Below are positions 17,015 to 26,300 of a stretch of DNA of 46,966 bases, piece by piece. The DNA is taken from the NCBI GenBank assembly GCA_020850315.1, contig JADZEY010000007.1, positions 1 through 46,966 on the forward strand, read 5' to 3'. The notes beneath the pieces were generated by a model. That model made no database searches and was not told where the DNA came from. It saw only the letters and a program-made list of their open reading frames with translations. The position numbers and the translations under genes are program-made. How positions within the stretch are numbered: position 1 is the stretch's first letter; every line of letters begins with the position of its first letter. This stretch comes from Armatimonadota bacterium (GTDB lineage: Bacteria > Bacteroidota > Ignavibacteria > OLB7).

Positions 17015-19168
17015 CTACTCCTCCTCATCCTTCAAGTCAGCAGCGGCAACGATTTTAGCTTCCACATCCTTCGGCACTTCCTCGTAATGGCTGAATGCGC
17101 GGGTGTAGCTTCCTCGCCCCTGCGTTAGCGAGCGCAGCCGGGCAGCATAACCGTACAATTCGGCCAGCGGAATCTGGGCTTTGATGATCTGAGACGCGCC
17201 TTTGGAGTCCATCCCCATAATTCGCCCACGGTGGCTGCTTAGATCCCCCATGATGTCCCCCATGTAATCTGCCGGGGCAGAAATCTCCACATTCCAGATC
17301 GGTTCCATCAGTTGCGGGCGGCATTCTTTGATGCCCTGCTTCAGGCACATCCGTGCTGCGGTCTTGAAGGCGTTTTCGTTGGAGTCAACCGCGTGCATCT
17401 TGCCGTCGAACAACACCACACGGACGTTGGACATCGGATAGCCAGCGTAAGCTCCGCCGCGAAGAATTTCCAGAATGCCTTTTTTCACCGCTGGGATGAA
17501 GCGGGCCTCGATGGTCCCCCCCACAATGGAGTTGATGAAATGGAAATGCCCCCCCCACTGCAAGTCTTCAAGCTCCTGGTCGCGAACCTGATACTGCGAC
17601 GGCACAGGGCGGTTTGCGTCGTATGGTTCAATGTAGAAATGGACTTCGCCGAACTGCCCGGCCCCACCAGTTTGCTTGCGGTGGCGGTAGCTTGTTGCCA
17701 CCGCGCTGCGAATAGTTTCACGGTACGGAATGCGGGGCGGCTTCATCTCCACATGCAGGCCGTACTTGTTGGTAAGGCGTTTCACCACAACGTCAAGGTG
17801 CAGTTCGCCCAACCCGCTAATCACTGTCTGGTGCGATTCCGGATCCATGTGGACGCTGAAGGTTGGGTCCTCCTCGTGCATCACGTGTAGCGCTTCGGCC
17901 ACCTTTGCTTCATCCCCCTTCCCCTTGCTGATTAAGGCTGCGTCGGTGATTGGCGCAGGGTACCAGATGGTGGGGATTTTCACTGTCTTCCCTTTTGGGG
18001 AAAGGGTGTTGTTGGTGTGGGTGTTTTTCAGTTTCACCACCGCGCCAATGTCGCCGTAGTTCAGCGCGGGAACGTCCTTGCGGTTTTTGCCGTTGACCAC
18101 ATAAATCTGGTTCAGGCGCTCGGTGGTGCCGCTGTCAACGTTCACCAAATCAAGGCCCGGGGTCACTTTGCCGTGGAAGACGCGGAAGAAGGAGAGCTCG
18201 CCAACGTGTGGCTCGCTGATGGTTTTGAAGATGAAGATCACTGGCTCCCCTTCTGATGTTTTGGGGAGGCTGATGGCGTTCGGATTGTTGGGAACCGCAG
18301 CCGGCGGTGCGGGAAGGTCCATCGGGCTTGGGCAGTAATCCACAATGAAATCCATCAGCGGAGTAACACCGATATTCTGGGTGCTGCTGACAGCGAACAA
18401 CGGGAAGATTTTCCGTTGCAGCAGCGCGGCCTTCAGCCCTTTGGCAATTTCTTCCTCGGTCAATGTGCCGTTGTTGAAGAAGGTGTCCAGTAGCGATTCA
18501 TCCGATTCGGCCAGCGTTTCAATCAACCCCTCGCGGATTTCGGCACAGCGCGCTTGCACCTCGGCGGGTATCTCGGCAGTGTCGGTGTGGGAACCGCTTC
18601 CGTCGTCGGCAAACTTCATTGCCTTCATCTCCAGAATGTTCACCACTGCCGCAATCTGCTTGTTCTCGTACACCGGATATTCCAGCGGAACGATGTCGCG
18701 GCTGAAATGCTCGCGCAGGTAGTCCAACGTCTCCTCAAAATGTGCTTGCTCAGTGTTGATTTTAGTGAGAGCAAACAACACTGGGACTTTTGTTTCGCCA
18801 GCGAACTCCCATGCTGAATCGGCACCGAATCCCACGCCGGTGCTGGCATCCACAGCCATTACCATGGTGTCGGCCACACGAACGGCGGATTTCAGATCGC
18901 CGATAAAGTCGGGAAATCCGGGGGCATCAAGAAGATTGATTTTGTGCCCACGCCAGTTGGCATGAAGCACCGACAGCATCAGCGAAATGCCACGCTCAAT
19001 CTCATCGGGGTGATAATCGCTAACGGTTGATCCGTCGGGGATTTGCCCCATGCGGTTGGTCTCCTTTGCTGCGTACAACATTGCTTCAGCAAGGGTTGTT
19101 TTGCCGGCACCACCATGCCCCGCAAGCACAATGGTGCGGACGTTCTCCGATCTGGTTTCTGCTGCCAC
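17015..19168 (-). CDS. EF-G-like GTPase paralog (FusA2 type)
   Basis: 717 aa with full-length EF-G domain architecture, but GTPase motifs differ from the canonical fusA copy. P-loop GHGGAGKTT (17-25) is intact. Switch I reads RGIS (59-62) instead of RGIT. G3 is DAPGFPDF (81-88), so the catalytic histidine position holds Phe. G4 is TKIN (135-138) instead of NKxD. Domain IV/V segments remain recognisable, e.g. YMGDIMGDLSSHRGRIMGM. This is the known 'EF-G-like' or FusA2 subfamily, thought not to replace EF-G in translocation; its role is unsettled. The C-terminus is acidic. The start is GTG at 19168 with GGAGG about 7 nt upstream. It is convergent with rlpA and divergent from hup. Confidence 0.9.
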   Translation of the reverse strand: MAAETRSENVRTIVLAGHGGAGKTTLAEAMLYAAKETNRMGQIPDGSTVSDYHPDEIERGISLMLSVLHANWRGHKINLLDAPGFPDFIGDLKSAVRVADTMVMAVDASTGVGFGADSAWEFAGETKVPVLFALTKINTEQAHFEETLDYLREHFSRDIVPLEYPVYENKQIAAVVNILEMKAMKFADDGSGSHTDTAEIPAEVQARCAEIREGLIETLAESDESLLDTFFNNGTLTEEEIAKGLKAALLQRKIFPLFAVSSTQNIGVTPLMDFIVDYCPSPMDLPAPPAAVPNNPNAISLPKTSEGEPVIFIFKTISEPHVGELSFFRVFHGKVTPGLDLVNVDSGTTERLNQIYVVNGKNRKDVPALNYGDIGAVVKLKNTHTNNTLSPKGKTVKIPTIWYPAPITDAALISKGKGDEAKVAEALHVMHEEDPTFSVHMDPESHQTVISGLGELHLDVVVKRLTNKYGLHVEMKPPRIPYRETIRSAVATSYRHRKQTGGAGQFGEVHFYIEPYDANRPVPSQYQVRDQELEDLQWGGHFHFINSIVGGTIEARFIPAVKKGILEILRGGAYAGYPMSNVRVVLFDGKMHAVDSNENAFKTAARMCLKQGIKECRPQLMEPIWNVEISAPADYMGDIMGDLSSHRGRIMGMDSKGASQIIKAQIPLAELYGYAARLRSLTQGRGSYTRAFSHYEEVPKDVEAKIVAAADLKDEEE

Positions 19169-19452
19169 CTGATACCTCCGTGTAGGTTGTTAAATGTTGA
19201 AGTGTCACATGCGCAAGTTCAGTGCCGTCGGAAGGCTTTTACCCCGGGGGATTTGGGGTCGGGGAGGGCATCAAACGATTGGCCTGTGATTATACGGCGC
19301 AGATATGTGGTTATCAAGAGGGGAAGCCAAAGAAAGTGGTGAAGTTCAAGAATTGTCTGCGGGGATCAAGGCTGTTTTCAAGCATAGGAAAACAGCGAAT
19401 CTCTATTTCCAACATTGCACGGCTTTCACTCTCCCCAAAAAGTGAACTTTTC

Positions 19453-19485
19453 CCCGCGAAGCCTTGAAAAATCTACCTTCGCGGG
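19453..19485. promoter_or_regulatory. Inverted repeat immediately upstream of the hup promoter
   Basis: CCCGCGAAG and CTTCGCGGG are perfect 9-bp arms separated by 15 nt, ending 10 nt before the hup -33 box. No T-run follows, so an operator or an upstream protein-binding site is more likely than a terminator. Confidence 0.4.
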
Positions 19486-19494
19486 CGTTTCCCT

Positions 19495-19527
19495 CTTGCG
19501 TTCGGGGGTGCTGGTGGTGTATGTTCG
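19495..19527 (+). promoter_or_regulatory. Promoter of hup (CTTG-N21-TATGTTCG)
   Basis: CTTG at 19495-19498 and TATGTTCG at 19520-19527 are separated by exactly 21 nt, about 65 nt before the GTG start. The -7 box differs from TAnnTTTG at one position; the -33 and spacing equal those at rpsL, rplU and rpoD. Confidence 0.6.
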
Positions 19528-19591
19528 CGGTCAACCAATCCAACTGCCCCTGTGGGGCGCAACACATCTACCAACTTCTGGAGGTTCTGAA

Positions 19592-19957
19592 GTGAACAAA
19601 GGTGATCTGGTGGGCGCAGTGGCCACCGCCGCAAACTTGACCAATGCCCAAGCCGAAAGTGCCGTGAAGGGAGTGCTGGACGCTATCGGAAGCGCATTAA
19701 AGAATGGGGATTCCGTGCAGATTGTTGGCTTCGGTACGTTTGGTGTGGGCGCACGTGCTGCACGTGTCGGTCGCAATCCAAAAACCGGTGAAGCAATCAA
19801 AATCGCAGCCAGCAAAACCATCAAATTCTCGGCGGGGAAATCGCTGAAGGATTCGGTAAACGCTGCCAAGGCAAAAAAAGCCCCGGCCAAAGCCGCCGCA
19901 AAAGCCGCCGCAAAAGCCCCGGCTAAAGCCGCCGCAAAACCTGCAAAGAAGAAGTAA
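19592..19957 (+). CDS. hup: HU family DNA-binding protein with histone H1-like tail
   Basis: 121 aa. Residues 1-90 are a complete HU/IHF fold: VNKGDLVGAVATAANLT, VQIVGFGTFGV, the beta-arm RNPKTGEAIKIAASKTIKFSAGK and the final helix. The remaining about 30 residues are a Lys/Ala/Pro tail (KAAAKAPAKAAAKPAKKK), like that of eukaryotic H1 and of HU variants in Deinococcus, mycobacteria and some Bacteroidota. The tail should add nonspecific DNA binding or compaction. GTG at 19592, with GGAGG at about 19580, is preferred over upstream in-frame ATGs that would add a non-HU extension. It is single-gene, with its own promoter and a strong hairpin downstream. Confidence 0.95.
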   Translation: MNKGDLVGAVATAANLTNAQAESAVKGVLDAIGSALKNGDSVQIVGFGTFGVGARAARVGRNPKTGEAIKIAASKTIKFSAGKSLKDSVNAAKAKKAPAKAAAKAAAKAPAKAAAKPAKKK

Positions 19958-20000
19958 GCCAACAACGGCTTGCACTCTTTCTGAACTCACAAACAAACGA

Positions 20001-20044
20001 ACAGCGGGTTGCTGCACCAGGTGCAGCAACCCGCTGTGATGTTT
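20001..20044. terminator. Strong inverted-repeat terminator after hup
   Basis: Perfect 37-nt palindrome (18-bp arms ACAGCGGGTTGCTGCACC / GGTGCAGCAACCCGCTGT). Plus side is followed by GATGTTTT, minus side by CGTTTGTTTG, so it probably ends both hup and the convergent HIT gene. Confidence 0.8.
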
Positions 20045-20099
20045 TGGGAAGAAGTGGCGCCGGAAAGAGTGTGGTGATTCACCCTCACCATTCCCCCCC

Positions 20100-20441
20100 T
20101 CACCCCGGCGGCCACGCCATCTTGCGCCCGCCAAGCAAGTGAAGATGCAGATGATAGACTTCCTGCCCGCCGTCGCGATTGCAGTTCATCACCAGACGGT
20201 AGCCACCGTCGGCAATCCCCTGCTGGCGGGCAATACGGGCAGCAATCACCATGATGTGGCCCAGCAACGGTGCGTGTTGCTCGGTAAGGTCGTTAGCGGT
20301 TGCTATCTCCTGCTTGGGGATAATCAGGATATGCGTTGGGGCCTGGGGCGCGATGTCGCGGAAGGCCAGCACTTGCTCATCCTGATAAACAATGTCAGCC
20401 GGAATCTCACCGCTGATAATTTTGGAGAAAATCGTTGGCAT
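20100..20441 (-). CDS. HIT family (HINT-type) nucleotide hydrolase
   Basis: 113 aa. Begins [20 protein letters not shown], the standard HINT start, then ALQ-type segment [17 protein letters not shown], and ends with the active site HLHLHLLGG (histidine triad), followed by the short tail RKMAWPPG. Family members cleave adenosine 5'-phosphoramidate and related P-N bonds. The length and order are complete. The ATG at 20441 is preferred; further upstream residues are unconserved. It is divergent from rplU and convergent with hup. Confidence 0.95.
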   Translation of the reverse strand: MPTIFSKIISGEIPADIVYQDEQVLAFRDIAPQAPTHILIIPKQEIATANDLTEQHAPLLGHIMVIAARIARQQGIADGGYRLVMNCNRDGGQEVYHLHLHLLGGRKMAWPPG

Positions 20442-20619
20442 GGTTGGAAGTAGGTTGATTGCGCTGCCGAAACAACGCCACGTTGCCCGCACGTTTTGCG
20501 CCGGAGCCTCACCGCCGCCACACCTGCTTTTCCGCCCCGGTTTCGGCTCCAGCAAAATACAGGTTCTTTGCAATCGCCGTTAGCCGTTACAAAATGGGAA
20601 CGGATTCTGACAAACTCTT

Positions 20620-20652
20620 CTTGGAAGACCGAACGGCGCGGGCGTATCTTTG
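20620..20652 (+). promoter_or_regulatory. Promoter of rplU-rpmA (CTTG-N21-TATCTTTG)
   Basis: CTTG at 20620-20623, 21-nt spacer, TATCTTTG at 20645-20652. Geometry and -7 sequence are identical to the rpsL promoter. The expected leader is about 50 nt. Confidence 0.75.
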
Positions 20653-20706
20653 TCGCTCTTCAAAAGCAGACATCCGTTTCACAGCATATTTTCCGTAGGT
20701 GAAATC

Positions 20707-21003
20707 ATGCACGCTATCGTGAATATCGCCGGTTCGCAATTCCGCGTCCAAAATGGGGACACCATCGTAGTCCCACGGCTCAGCAATGATGTTGACTCCA
20801 CTGTGGAGTTCAGCAACATATTGGCAACCTTCGCTGACGGCTCGTTGGGCCTAAGCAGCGGAACCGTAACCGCCAAAGTGTTGGAGCATGGCAAAGGGGA
20901 AACCGTGTTGGTTTTCCACAAGAAACGCCGCAAAGGCTACCAGAAGCTGAACGGCCACCGCCAGGGCTACACCAAAATTCAGATTACAGGGATTACTGCC
21001 TAG
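20707..21003 (+). CDS. rplU: 50S ribosomal protein L21
   Basis: 98 aa, the normal size for L21. It starts MHAIVNIAGSQFRVQNGDTI and contains VLVFHKKRRKGYQKLNGHRQ, the basic rRNA-binding loop, and the C-terminal TKIQITGI. The ATG at 20707 matches the family; an upstream in-frame ATG at 20650 overlaps the promoter. rpmA follows after 70 bp as in most bacteria. Confidence 0.97.
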   Translation: MHAIVNIAGSQFRVQNGDTIVVPRLSNDVDSTVEFSNILATFADGSLGLSSGTVTAKVLEHGKGETVLVFHKKRRKGYQKLNGHRQGYTKIQITGITA

Positions 21004-21073
21004 TCCAGTAGGCCGCACTCTTCTTCTCAACACCCAGCAAGCATAGCAGATATTTTTCAGGAGGCAATGAACC

Positions 21074-21331
21074 ATGGCTCATAAAAAAGGCGCAGGCTCA
21101 ACAAAGAACGGGCGCGATTCTAACCCGCAATATCTTGGCATCAAGCGTTTTGGCGGGCAAGTTGTTCGCGCTGGCAACATCCTTGTTCGCCAACGGGGAA
21201 CCAAATTCCACCCGGGGCTGAACGTAGGCATCGGCAGCGATGACACACTGTTCGCGCTGATTGATGGAACCGTCCAGTTCGGACGCAAAGGGCGTACCCG
21301 CAAAACGGTGAACATCCTTCCGAACGCCTAA
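21074..21331 (+). CDS. rpmA: 50S ribosomal protein L27
   Basis: 85 aa. The N-terminus [20 protein letters not shown] reaches the peptidyl-transferase centre and has no Firmicutes-type cleaved extension. It continues with [21 protein letters not shown] and ends NILPNA. A strong Shine-Dalgarno AGGAGG lies about 10 nt before the ATG. It is the second gene of rplU-rpmA, closed by a terminator 26 bp after the stop. Confidence 0.98.
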   Translation: MAHKKGAGSTKNGRDSNPQYLGIKRFGGQVVRAGNILVRQRGTKFHPGLNVGIGSDDTLFALIDGTVQFGRKGRTRKTVNILPNA

Positions 21332-21356
21332 ACGCCCAAGAACCAAAAACGTACAG

Positions 21357-21400
21357 CACCGCCGCTGCCATCGCATAGATGGCAGCGGCGGTGTGTTTTT
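21357..21400 (+). terminator. Terminator of rplU-rpmA
   Basis: Perfect 16-bp stem (CACCGCCGCTGCCATC and its complement) with loop GCATA, then TGTTTTT. It precedes the convergent tamB stop codon. Confidence 0.9.
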
Positions 21401-21435
21401 CTGCCCGCAGGCAGCCTGAAGATTCAGCCGGCCCG

Positions 21436-24400
21436 CTACCAGCTTTTCCGAAACTGCACCCGCACGCGGTAGATGTCGGCAGGGTCTGTGGCGGTAGTGC
21501 TGGCGGTGGTGGTCGCGCTGGAGCTTTCCACCGACCGCTGAAGCTGCAAGAAAAGATAGTGGGCAAACTCCGTATCCAGCAACGCATCGGCTGGCAAATC
21601 CACGGTGATGGCTCCGTTGGTGGGGTCGCTTACGGTTCCCCCGTACCGCAACAGCACTGGTCCAAATTGGCTCACGAAATTTATCCGTGCCCCACCGATA
21701 TCGCTCAGTTGCCCAAGCTCAATATCAATGCTTTGGATTACTCCATCGGAACCAAGTGCTTCTGTTAGGAATGTTCCCAACGCCGCGCTGCCGTAGGAGT
21801 TGATGCTGTTGTTCAGCAGGTCGCTAAGCTGGCTTGTGGCTCCCGCGCCACGAAGCTCGTCGGTGGTTTTGCCGAACAGCAGCAGCGAGATAGCGTTGCG
21901 CGTGCGGTCGTCGGGGTCGCCCACGGATTGCTCGAACCCATTGATTGCATACCGGAAGTTGATGGTTGGCCGCTCTTTCGTTCCGGTGATGTCAATCGTG
22001 ACGCTGTACCGCTCGTTCTGCCCAGCCGATGTTACCCGACGGCCTTCATACACGGCGGTGATACTGATCCCCGGATTCCCCAAATCACCATCGAACACCA
22101 AATCCCCCGAAGCATTGAAGGATTTAATGTAAATGAACTTCGATCCTGAAAGAATTTCCAAGGAGCCATCGGCGGTCATCTTCCCCGCTTCCTGCCGAAC
22201 GTACAGCGGGAAGCCATTGTCGGTGATCTGCGCACGAAGCTGCTGGGTTGCCGCGCCAAGATCCATGGTGACGTACAAGGGGTTGGTGCGGTTCGGAAAC
22301 CGAATTGCAAGATCAAGGTTCAGGCGATCCACAAACGATGGAGCTACCGCTGTTGGAACACTACCACGCTGTTGAAGCTCGCGCCGCAGCCGCTCCTCCT
22401 GCGCTTGCTGTGAAGAGTCGGCTTCTGTTGGTGCGGTTGCCTCCTCTTCCCCAAACCCAAAGTCGGGCCCGTATGGCTGACTCTGCTCCGCCTCCCATTC
22501 CTCCTTACTGACATAGCGAACACCGGTGGCATTAATGCTTGCCCCGGATTCGGAGTATGGTATCTGAAGATTTCCCCGCTCGATGATCACCGGCCCCGAT
22601 AACGCGGGGGAGTCTAGGCTTCCATCAAATGTTAAATATCCATCCCCGGTGGAGATGACCAAATCGCCGTAGATGAAATCGTTCACGGCTTGCGAGGCAT
22701 CGCTCAGGATCATCAGTTGCGGCGTGCGGATTTGGGCATCAATGCGGCTAACCTGGAAGCCATCGAACTTGGCCGTCGCGCTCATGTAGCCTATCCCCCC
22801 CGGAAGGTCGCGCGGGTCGTTCCGAATCACTGCCGAATCAATGCTCAGAACCTGATCCTTGAACTGAAGTGGCAACCGGAAGTAGTACGCAAGATTGTTC
22901 CCTTCCAACACCCCCGTGGCTTCCACCAACCCTGCGCCACGGTAATCAAGTTCGGGGTAGTTCCCCGCCACGCTGAAGTTCACGTCGGCACGCCCCTTGC
23001 GAATCTGAACGCCTGGGACAAACGGGGCAACGATCTCCAGCGGGAAACGCTTGGTCTGTGCGGTGATCTTCAGCAGCTGGCCGCTGATGAACCGCTCCGT
23101 CCGCGAAGCAAACGCAAGGTCAATCGGCAGCGCATCAATCACGATGTTGGCTAGTGTGTCCTTCATCTGAAGTGTGTCGGCACCGCTGCGGATTTGCATC
23201 TGGCCAACAAGGTTTCGGTCGCGGTAGTTCAAGGTTGCCCAAAGTTTTCCGGCGCGTTCGTCCAAAATATCTTGCAGGCTTACCTCGGCTTCGGCAGCAA
23301 TTATTGGCGACTCCATGGTTCCGTTCAGCGTCACATGCATCCGCTCCAAGCTGCGCTGAATCAGCCCGATAGATTGCCCGGCTTGGAAATTCATCAGCGT
23401 TGCGTTTGTGGTGTCGTTGGGGTTCTGCATCTGCACGGTGATGTAGTCCACGGTCACCTCCCGGAAGCCCATCGCCTCAGTCAGGAACCCACCTTTGATA
23501 CTCACAATGTCGCCATCGTTCACCCTGATTGCCATGGAGTCGGCACGCATTGATGTTGGGCCAACCAGCGCACGGATTGGCCCAACATTGCGAGCTTTCA
23601 GGTCGCGCCCGTACAGAAACAGCATGGTGTCCAACTGCACCTGGTAGCCAGCGGGATCGCGGGCATCAATGGCTCCGGCAACGGAAACATACATGGTGCT
23701 ATCCACTTGGGTGCGTCCGCCAATGCGGAACAGCTGGTCGCTGAGGGTGATGTTTACCGCCGGACGATGAAAGAACATCTCCCCAAACTGAATGGAGGAA
23801 TCGCTGCTGACGCGAACCTCACCCCGCAATCCTTTGCTTGCCCCCGCAATCTCAATCCCCGACAACCCCAAACTCAGCTTCACATTGTTCAACGTGATGT
23901 TGGTGGAGTCCTGTTGGTACGTTCCGTTGATTCCGCCGTTGGCGTTGATCTCCACGCCGCTTGGGGTGGCAATAATGCCCCCATCAATCAGCCCCGTCAT
24001 GGTGATTTTCATTGAACCAAGCAGTGGCTGGATTGGCTTCAGGTCCTTCAGATTGAGCGAGAAACTGGCATTGACGGTCTCGACCACATGCTCTGTTGGG
24101 TGGTTGGTGATGGTAGGTTGCTCGCCGTAGTTTGCACGGGTTTCAACGTACCGCATGATCCCCTGCAGTGCATCTTGCATCGCTGGGGCAATCGTGGAAA
24201 ATTTCCATTCCCCTTTCAGGCTTACATCGGCCACTTCGGAGTTAAAGATGAAGGTGCGGCGGCGGGCATCGGGGCGCGTCAGTTTGAACGTGCCGTTCAC
24301 CCCGGGAAGCGATTGTTGGTTGTACTCGCTGGTTTCCAGCCGCAGTTGGCCGTTGGTTTCGGCAAGATCCGGATTGAAGCCGTGGCCGCTGGCGGCAATG

Positions 24401-26187
24401 GAAAGATTCAGGCGCGAGCGATACGCTGGGTTCAGCAGTATCTCCTCCAAGTTCAACTGGCGACCGTTCGCCGATACGTTGTAGATGGGGTCGTTGCTGT
24501 TACGGAAATCAATCATCCCCCCAACGCCGAAGTACTGCCCTGAAGCAAACATCTGCTGATCCTGGGCCGAAAGGCGCAACGGCGCAGCAAGAACGGTCTG
24601 GACACTTTGCTCCATAAATTGCGGCGTAACTGCCGAATCGCTCACTTCCGGCTTGGAGGTGGCCGCCGTTCCCCCTGCGCCCCAGGCAACCATCAGCGTG
24701 TCCAGCGTCAGCACCCCGCCGTTGCGGGCGGTGGCATCCAGATAGAGTTTCCGGTAGCGTCGGCCAGCCACCATCGAGCCTTGCGATTCAATCCGCACGC
24801 GGGCATCCAAATCTTTCAGCTCCACCCCCTGGCCATTGATGACGGCGCGCCCAGTGAAATCACTACGGAACGCGGAGTCGGCCATCACTTTCGCCAAATT
24901 CCCGTGGACGATTGCCAGATCACCGATGTACCGCATCGCTGGGCGGCGCATATCCAACATCACCCCGCCGGTTACTGCGCCGGAGGCTGTGGTGGCATCA
25001 ATCGTTGCGGTGAAATTGTTCGGTTGGCCAGCAAACGTCACGGTGCGAAGCTCGGCATCGCCAACGTAGCCAAGGTCTGGCAGCTCCAATCCGGGAGCAT
25101 AGATGCTGCCATCGCGGTTGGAAAGTTTGGAATCGGTGATGTTGGCTTGCAGATAGAGTTGCTCTGGGTTGCGAAGGTTTTTCATCCGCCCGCCAAATTT
25201 CAGGTCGCTGTGCTGCAACGTAAGCCGCGCATTGCTGATGAAGATGTCATCATAGGTTCCGCTGATGGTGGTGCTGAACGCTGGCGCGCCAGCAAGAAAC
25301 CCAACATTTGGCACGAACTGCTTCAAGTCATCCATGGAAGCGCGCTTGGCATTCAGCACCAAGCGGAAAGGGGAGCCTTCGTGATCGAATCGGGGGGTTG
25401 GGCCAAGAAAATTGACGGAATCGAGATGGGCATCCAGCGTCAGTAAACTGCGGTCGGTCTGAAGGTAGAAATCATCCAGCGTCAACCCTGATTCATCAAC
25501 ATCAATCGCTGCCGCCAGTTCAACAATGCGGAAGTAGGGGGAAACCAGTCGCCCGCTCAGGTGGCGGATTGCAAGGTGCTGCTCCACAGGGTCAACATCA
25601 GCCGAAACCACAAGGTGAAAGTCTTCCATCCGGAGGTGGGAAAAATCTACCGCGCTGGTGTCGGGGCTGCGTGGGGCGGTGCGGTCATCCATGATGAAGC
25701 TGGCATCACGAATTTCCACCGTTTCCAGATTAATCGTCCAGTCGAACGGCTTGCTGGGTGTGGTGTCGGTCGAAGGCTTCGCGAACTTGGCGATGTTCCA
25801 AACGCTGTCGTTGGCACTGCGGATCAACTGAATAACCGGACGCTCAATCAACGCCTGAGCCCGGATTGTTTTGGATTCAAGAATGGGAGTGATCTGGTAG
25901 CGGAGCGCGATTGCAGGAGCTTCCAGAATGGTGGTGCTGTCGCCAGACTTCAGCCGCACATTGTGGATGGTGAGACCGGTCAGAAGGTTGCCGGTAACTT
26001 CCCCGGTTTCAATCGCGCCAACCAGCGTTTCGTTCACGGCAGCCAGTGCCTGCTCCACCGCCCACGAACGGAACGCAGGAAGCTGCGTTAGCAGCACAAC
26101 AACCGCACAAAGGAACGTCAGCCCTGTGATCGCAAAAACCACAAGCCGCGCCCCCGTGCGAACAATGCCGTTAAGCCGATTGGCCAT
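21436..26187 (-). CDS. tamB: TamB / DUF490 family inner-to-outer-membrane protein
   Basis: 1583 aa, an AsmA-like lipid-bridge protein that spans the periplasm and supports outer-membrane biogenesis. Residues about 14-36 (RLVVFAITGLTFLCAVVVLL) form the single N-terminal membrane anchor. They are followed by a very long beta-rich region of the repeating-groove type, with AsmA-like phrases such as ILEAPAIALRYQITPIL. The last about 380 residues match the DUF490 domain: SGSKFIYIKSFNASGDLVFDG, ISITAVYEGRRV, NAISLLLFGKT. The C-terminus ends FRKSW, an aromatic end like outer-membrane partners. No tamA/BamA homologue is adjacent. The next gene upstream (rfaE2) lies across a repeat-filled gap of about 280 bp. 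Confidence 0.93.
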   Translation of the reverse strand: MANRLNGIVRTGARLVVFAITGLTFLCAVVVLLTQLPAFRSWAVEQALAAVNETLVGAIETGEVTGNLLTGLTIHNVRLKSGDSTTILEAPAIALRYQITPILESKTIRAQALIERPVIQLIRSANDSVWNIAKFAKPSTDTTPSKPFDWTINLETVEIRDASFIMDDRTAPRSPDTSAVDFSHLRMEDFHLVVSADVDPVEQHLAIRHLSGRLVSPYFRIVELAAAIDVDESGLTLDDFYLQTDRSLLTLDAHLDSVNFLGPTPRFDHEGSPFRLVLNAKRASMDDLKQFVPNVGFLAGAPAFSTTISGTYDDIFISNARLTLQHSDLKFGGRMKNLRNPEQLYLQANITDSKLSNRDGSIYAPGLELPDLGYVGDAELRTVTFAGQPNNFTATIDATTASGAVTGGVMLDMRRPAMRYIGDLAIVHGNLAKVMADSAFRSDFTGRAVINGQGVELKDLDARVRIESQGSMVAGRRYRKLYLDATARNGGVLTLDTLMVAWGAGGTAATSKPEVSDSAVTPQFMEQSVQTVLAAPLRLSAQDQQMFASGQYFGVGGMIDFRNSNDPIYNVSANGRQLNLEEILLNPAYRSRLNLSIAASGHGFNPDLAETNGQLRLETSEYNQQSLPGVNGTFKLTRPDARRRTFIFNSEVADVSLKGEWKFSTIAPAMQDALQGIMRYVETRANYGEQPTITNHPTEHVVETVNASFSLNLKDLKPIQPLLGSMKITMTGLIDGGIIATPSGVEINANGGINGTYQQDSTNITLNNVKLSLGLSGIEIAGASKGLRGEVRVSSDSSIQFGEMFFHRPAVNITLSDQLFRIGGRTQVDSTMYVSVAGAIDARDPAGYQVQLDTMLFLYGRDLKARNVGPIRALVGPTSMRADSMAIRVNDGDIVSIKGGFLTEAMGFREVTVDYITVQMQNPNDTTNATLMNFQAGQSIGLIQRSLERMHVTLNGTMESPIIAAEAEVSLQDILDERAGKLWATLNYRDRNLVGQMQIRSGADTLQMKDTLANIVIDALPIDLAFASRTERFISGQLLKITAQTKRFPLEIVAPFVPGVQIRKGRADVNFSVAGNYPELDYRGAGLVEATGVLEGNNLAYYFRLPLQFKDQVLSIDSAVIRNDPRDLPGGIGYMSATAKFDGFQVSRIDAQIRTPQLMILSDASQAVNDFIYGDLVISTGDGYLTFDGSLDSPALSGPVIIERGNLQIPYSESGASINATGVRYVSKEEWEAEQSQPYGPDFGFGEEEATAPTEADSSQQAQEERLRRELQQRGSVPTAVAPSFVDRLNLDLAIRFPNRTNPLYVTMDLGAATQQLRAQITDNGFPLYVRQEAGKMTADGSLEILSGSKFIYIKSFNASGDLVFDGDLGNPGISITAVYEGRRVTSAGQNERYSVTIDITGTKERPTINFRYAINGFEQSVGDPDDRTRNAISLLLFGKTTDELRGAGATSQLSDLLNNSINSYGSAALGTFLTEALGSDGVIQSIDIELGQLSDIGGARINFVSQFGPVLLRYGGTVSDPTNGAITVDLPADALLDTEFAHYLFLQLQRSVESSSATTTASTTATDPADIYRVRVQFRKSW

Positions 26188-26198
26188 CTTGAATAGTG

Positions 26199-26300
26199 GT
26201 CAGTGGTCAGTGGTCAGTAGTCAGTGGCAAAGGAGGAGTCATTGATACTTGGTCATTAGTCAGTAGTCAGTAGTCAGTGGTCAGTAGTCAGTGGTCATTC
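26199..26300. repeat. GTCAGTR / GTCATTR heptad array, copy 3
   Basis: Four GTCAGT heptads (26199-26226), linker GCAAAGGAGGA, then nine heptads (GTCATTG, ATACTTG, GTCATTA, GTCAGTA twice, GTCAGTG, GTCAGTA, GTCAGTG, GTCATTC) to 26300. The layout and linker parallel copy 2 at 8436-8500. It begins 12 bp upstream of the tamB start. Confidence 0.85.

Larger units (their letters stand above)
19169..19591. other. Intergenic region between the EF-G paralog and hup
   Basis: 423 bp without a credible gene. It holds the minus-strand Shine-Dalgarno of the EF-G paralog near 19175-19180, a 9-bp inverted repeat at 19453-19485, the hup promoter at 19495-19527 and a leader of about 60 nt with a small GCCCC/GGGGC hairpin near 19550. 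The stretch 19230-19440 shows nothing I can assign. Confidence 0.6.
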
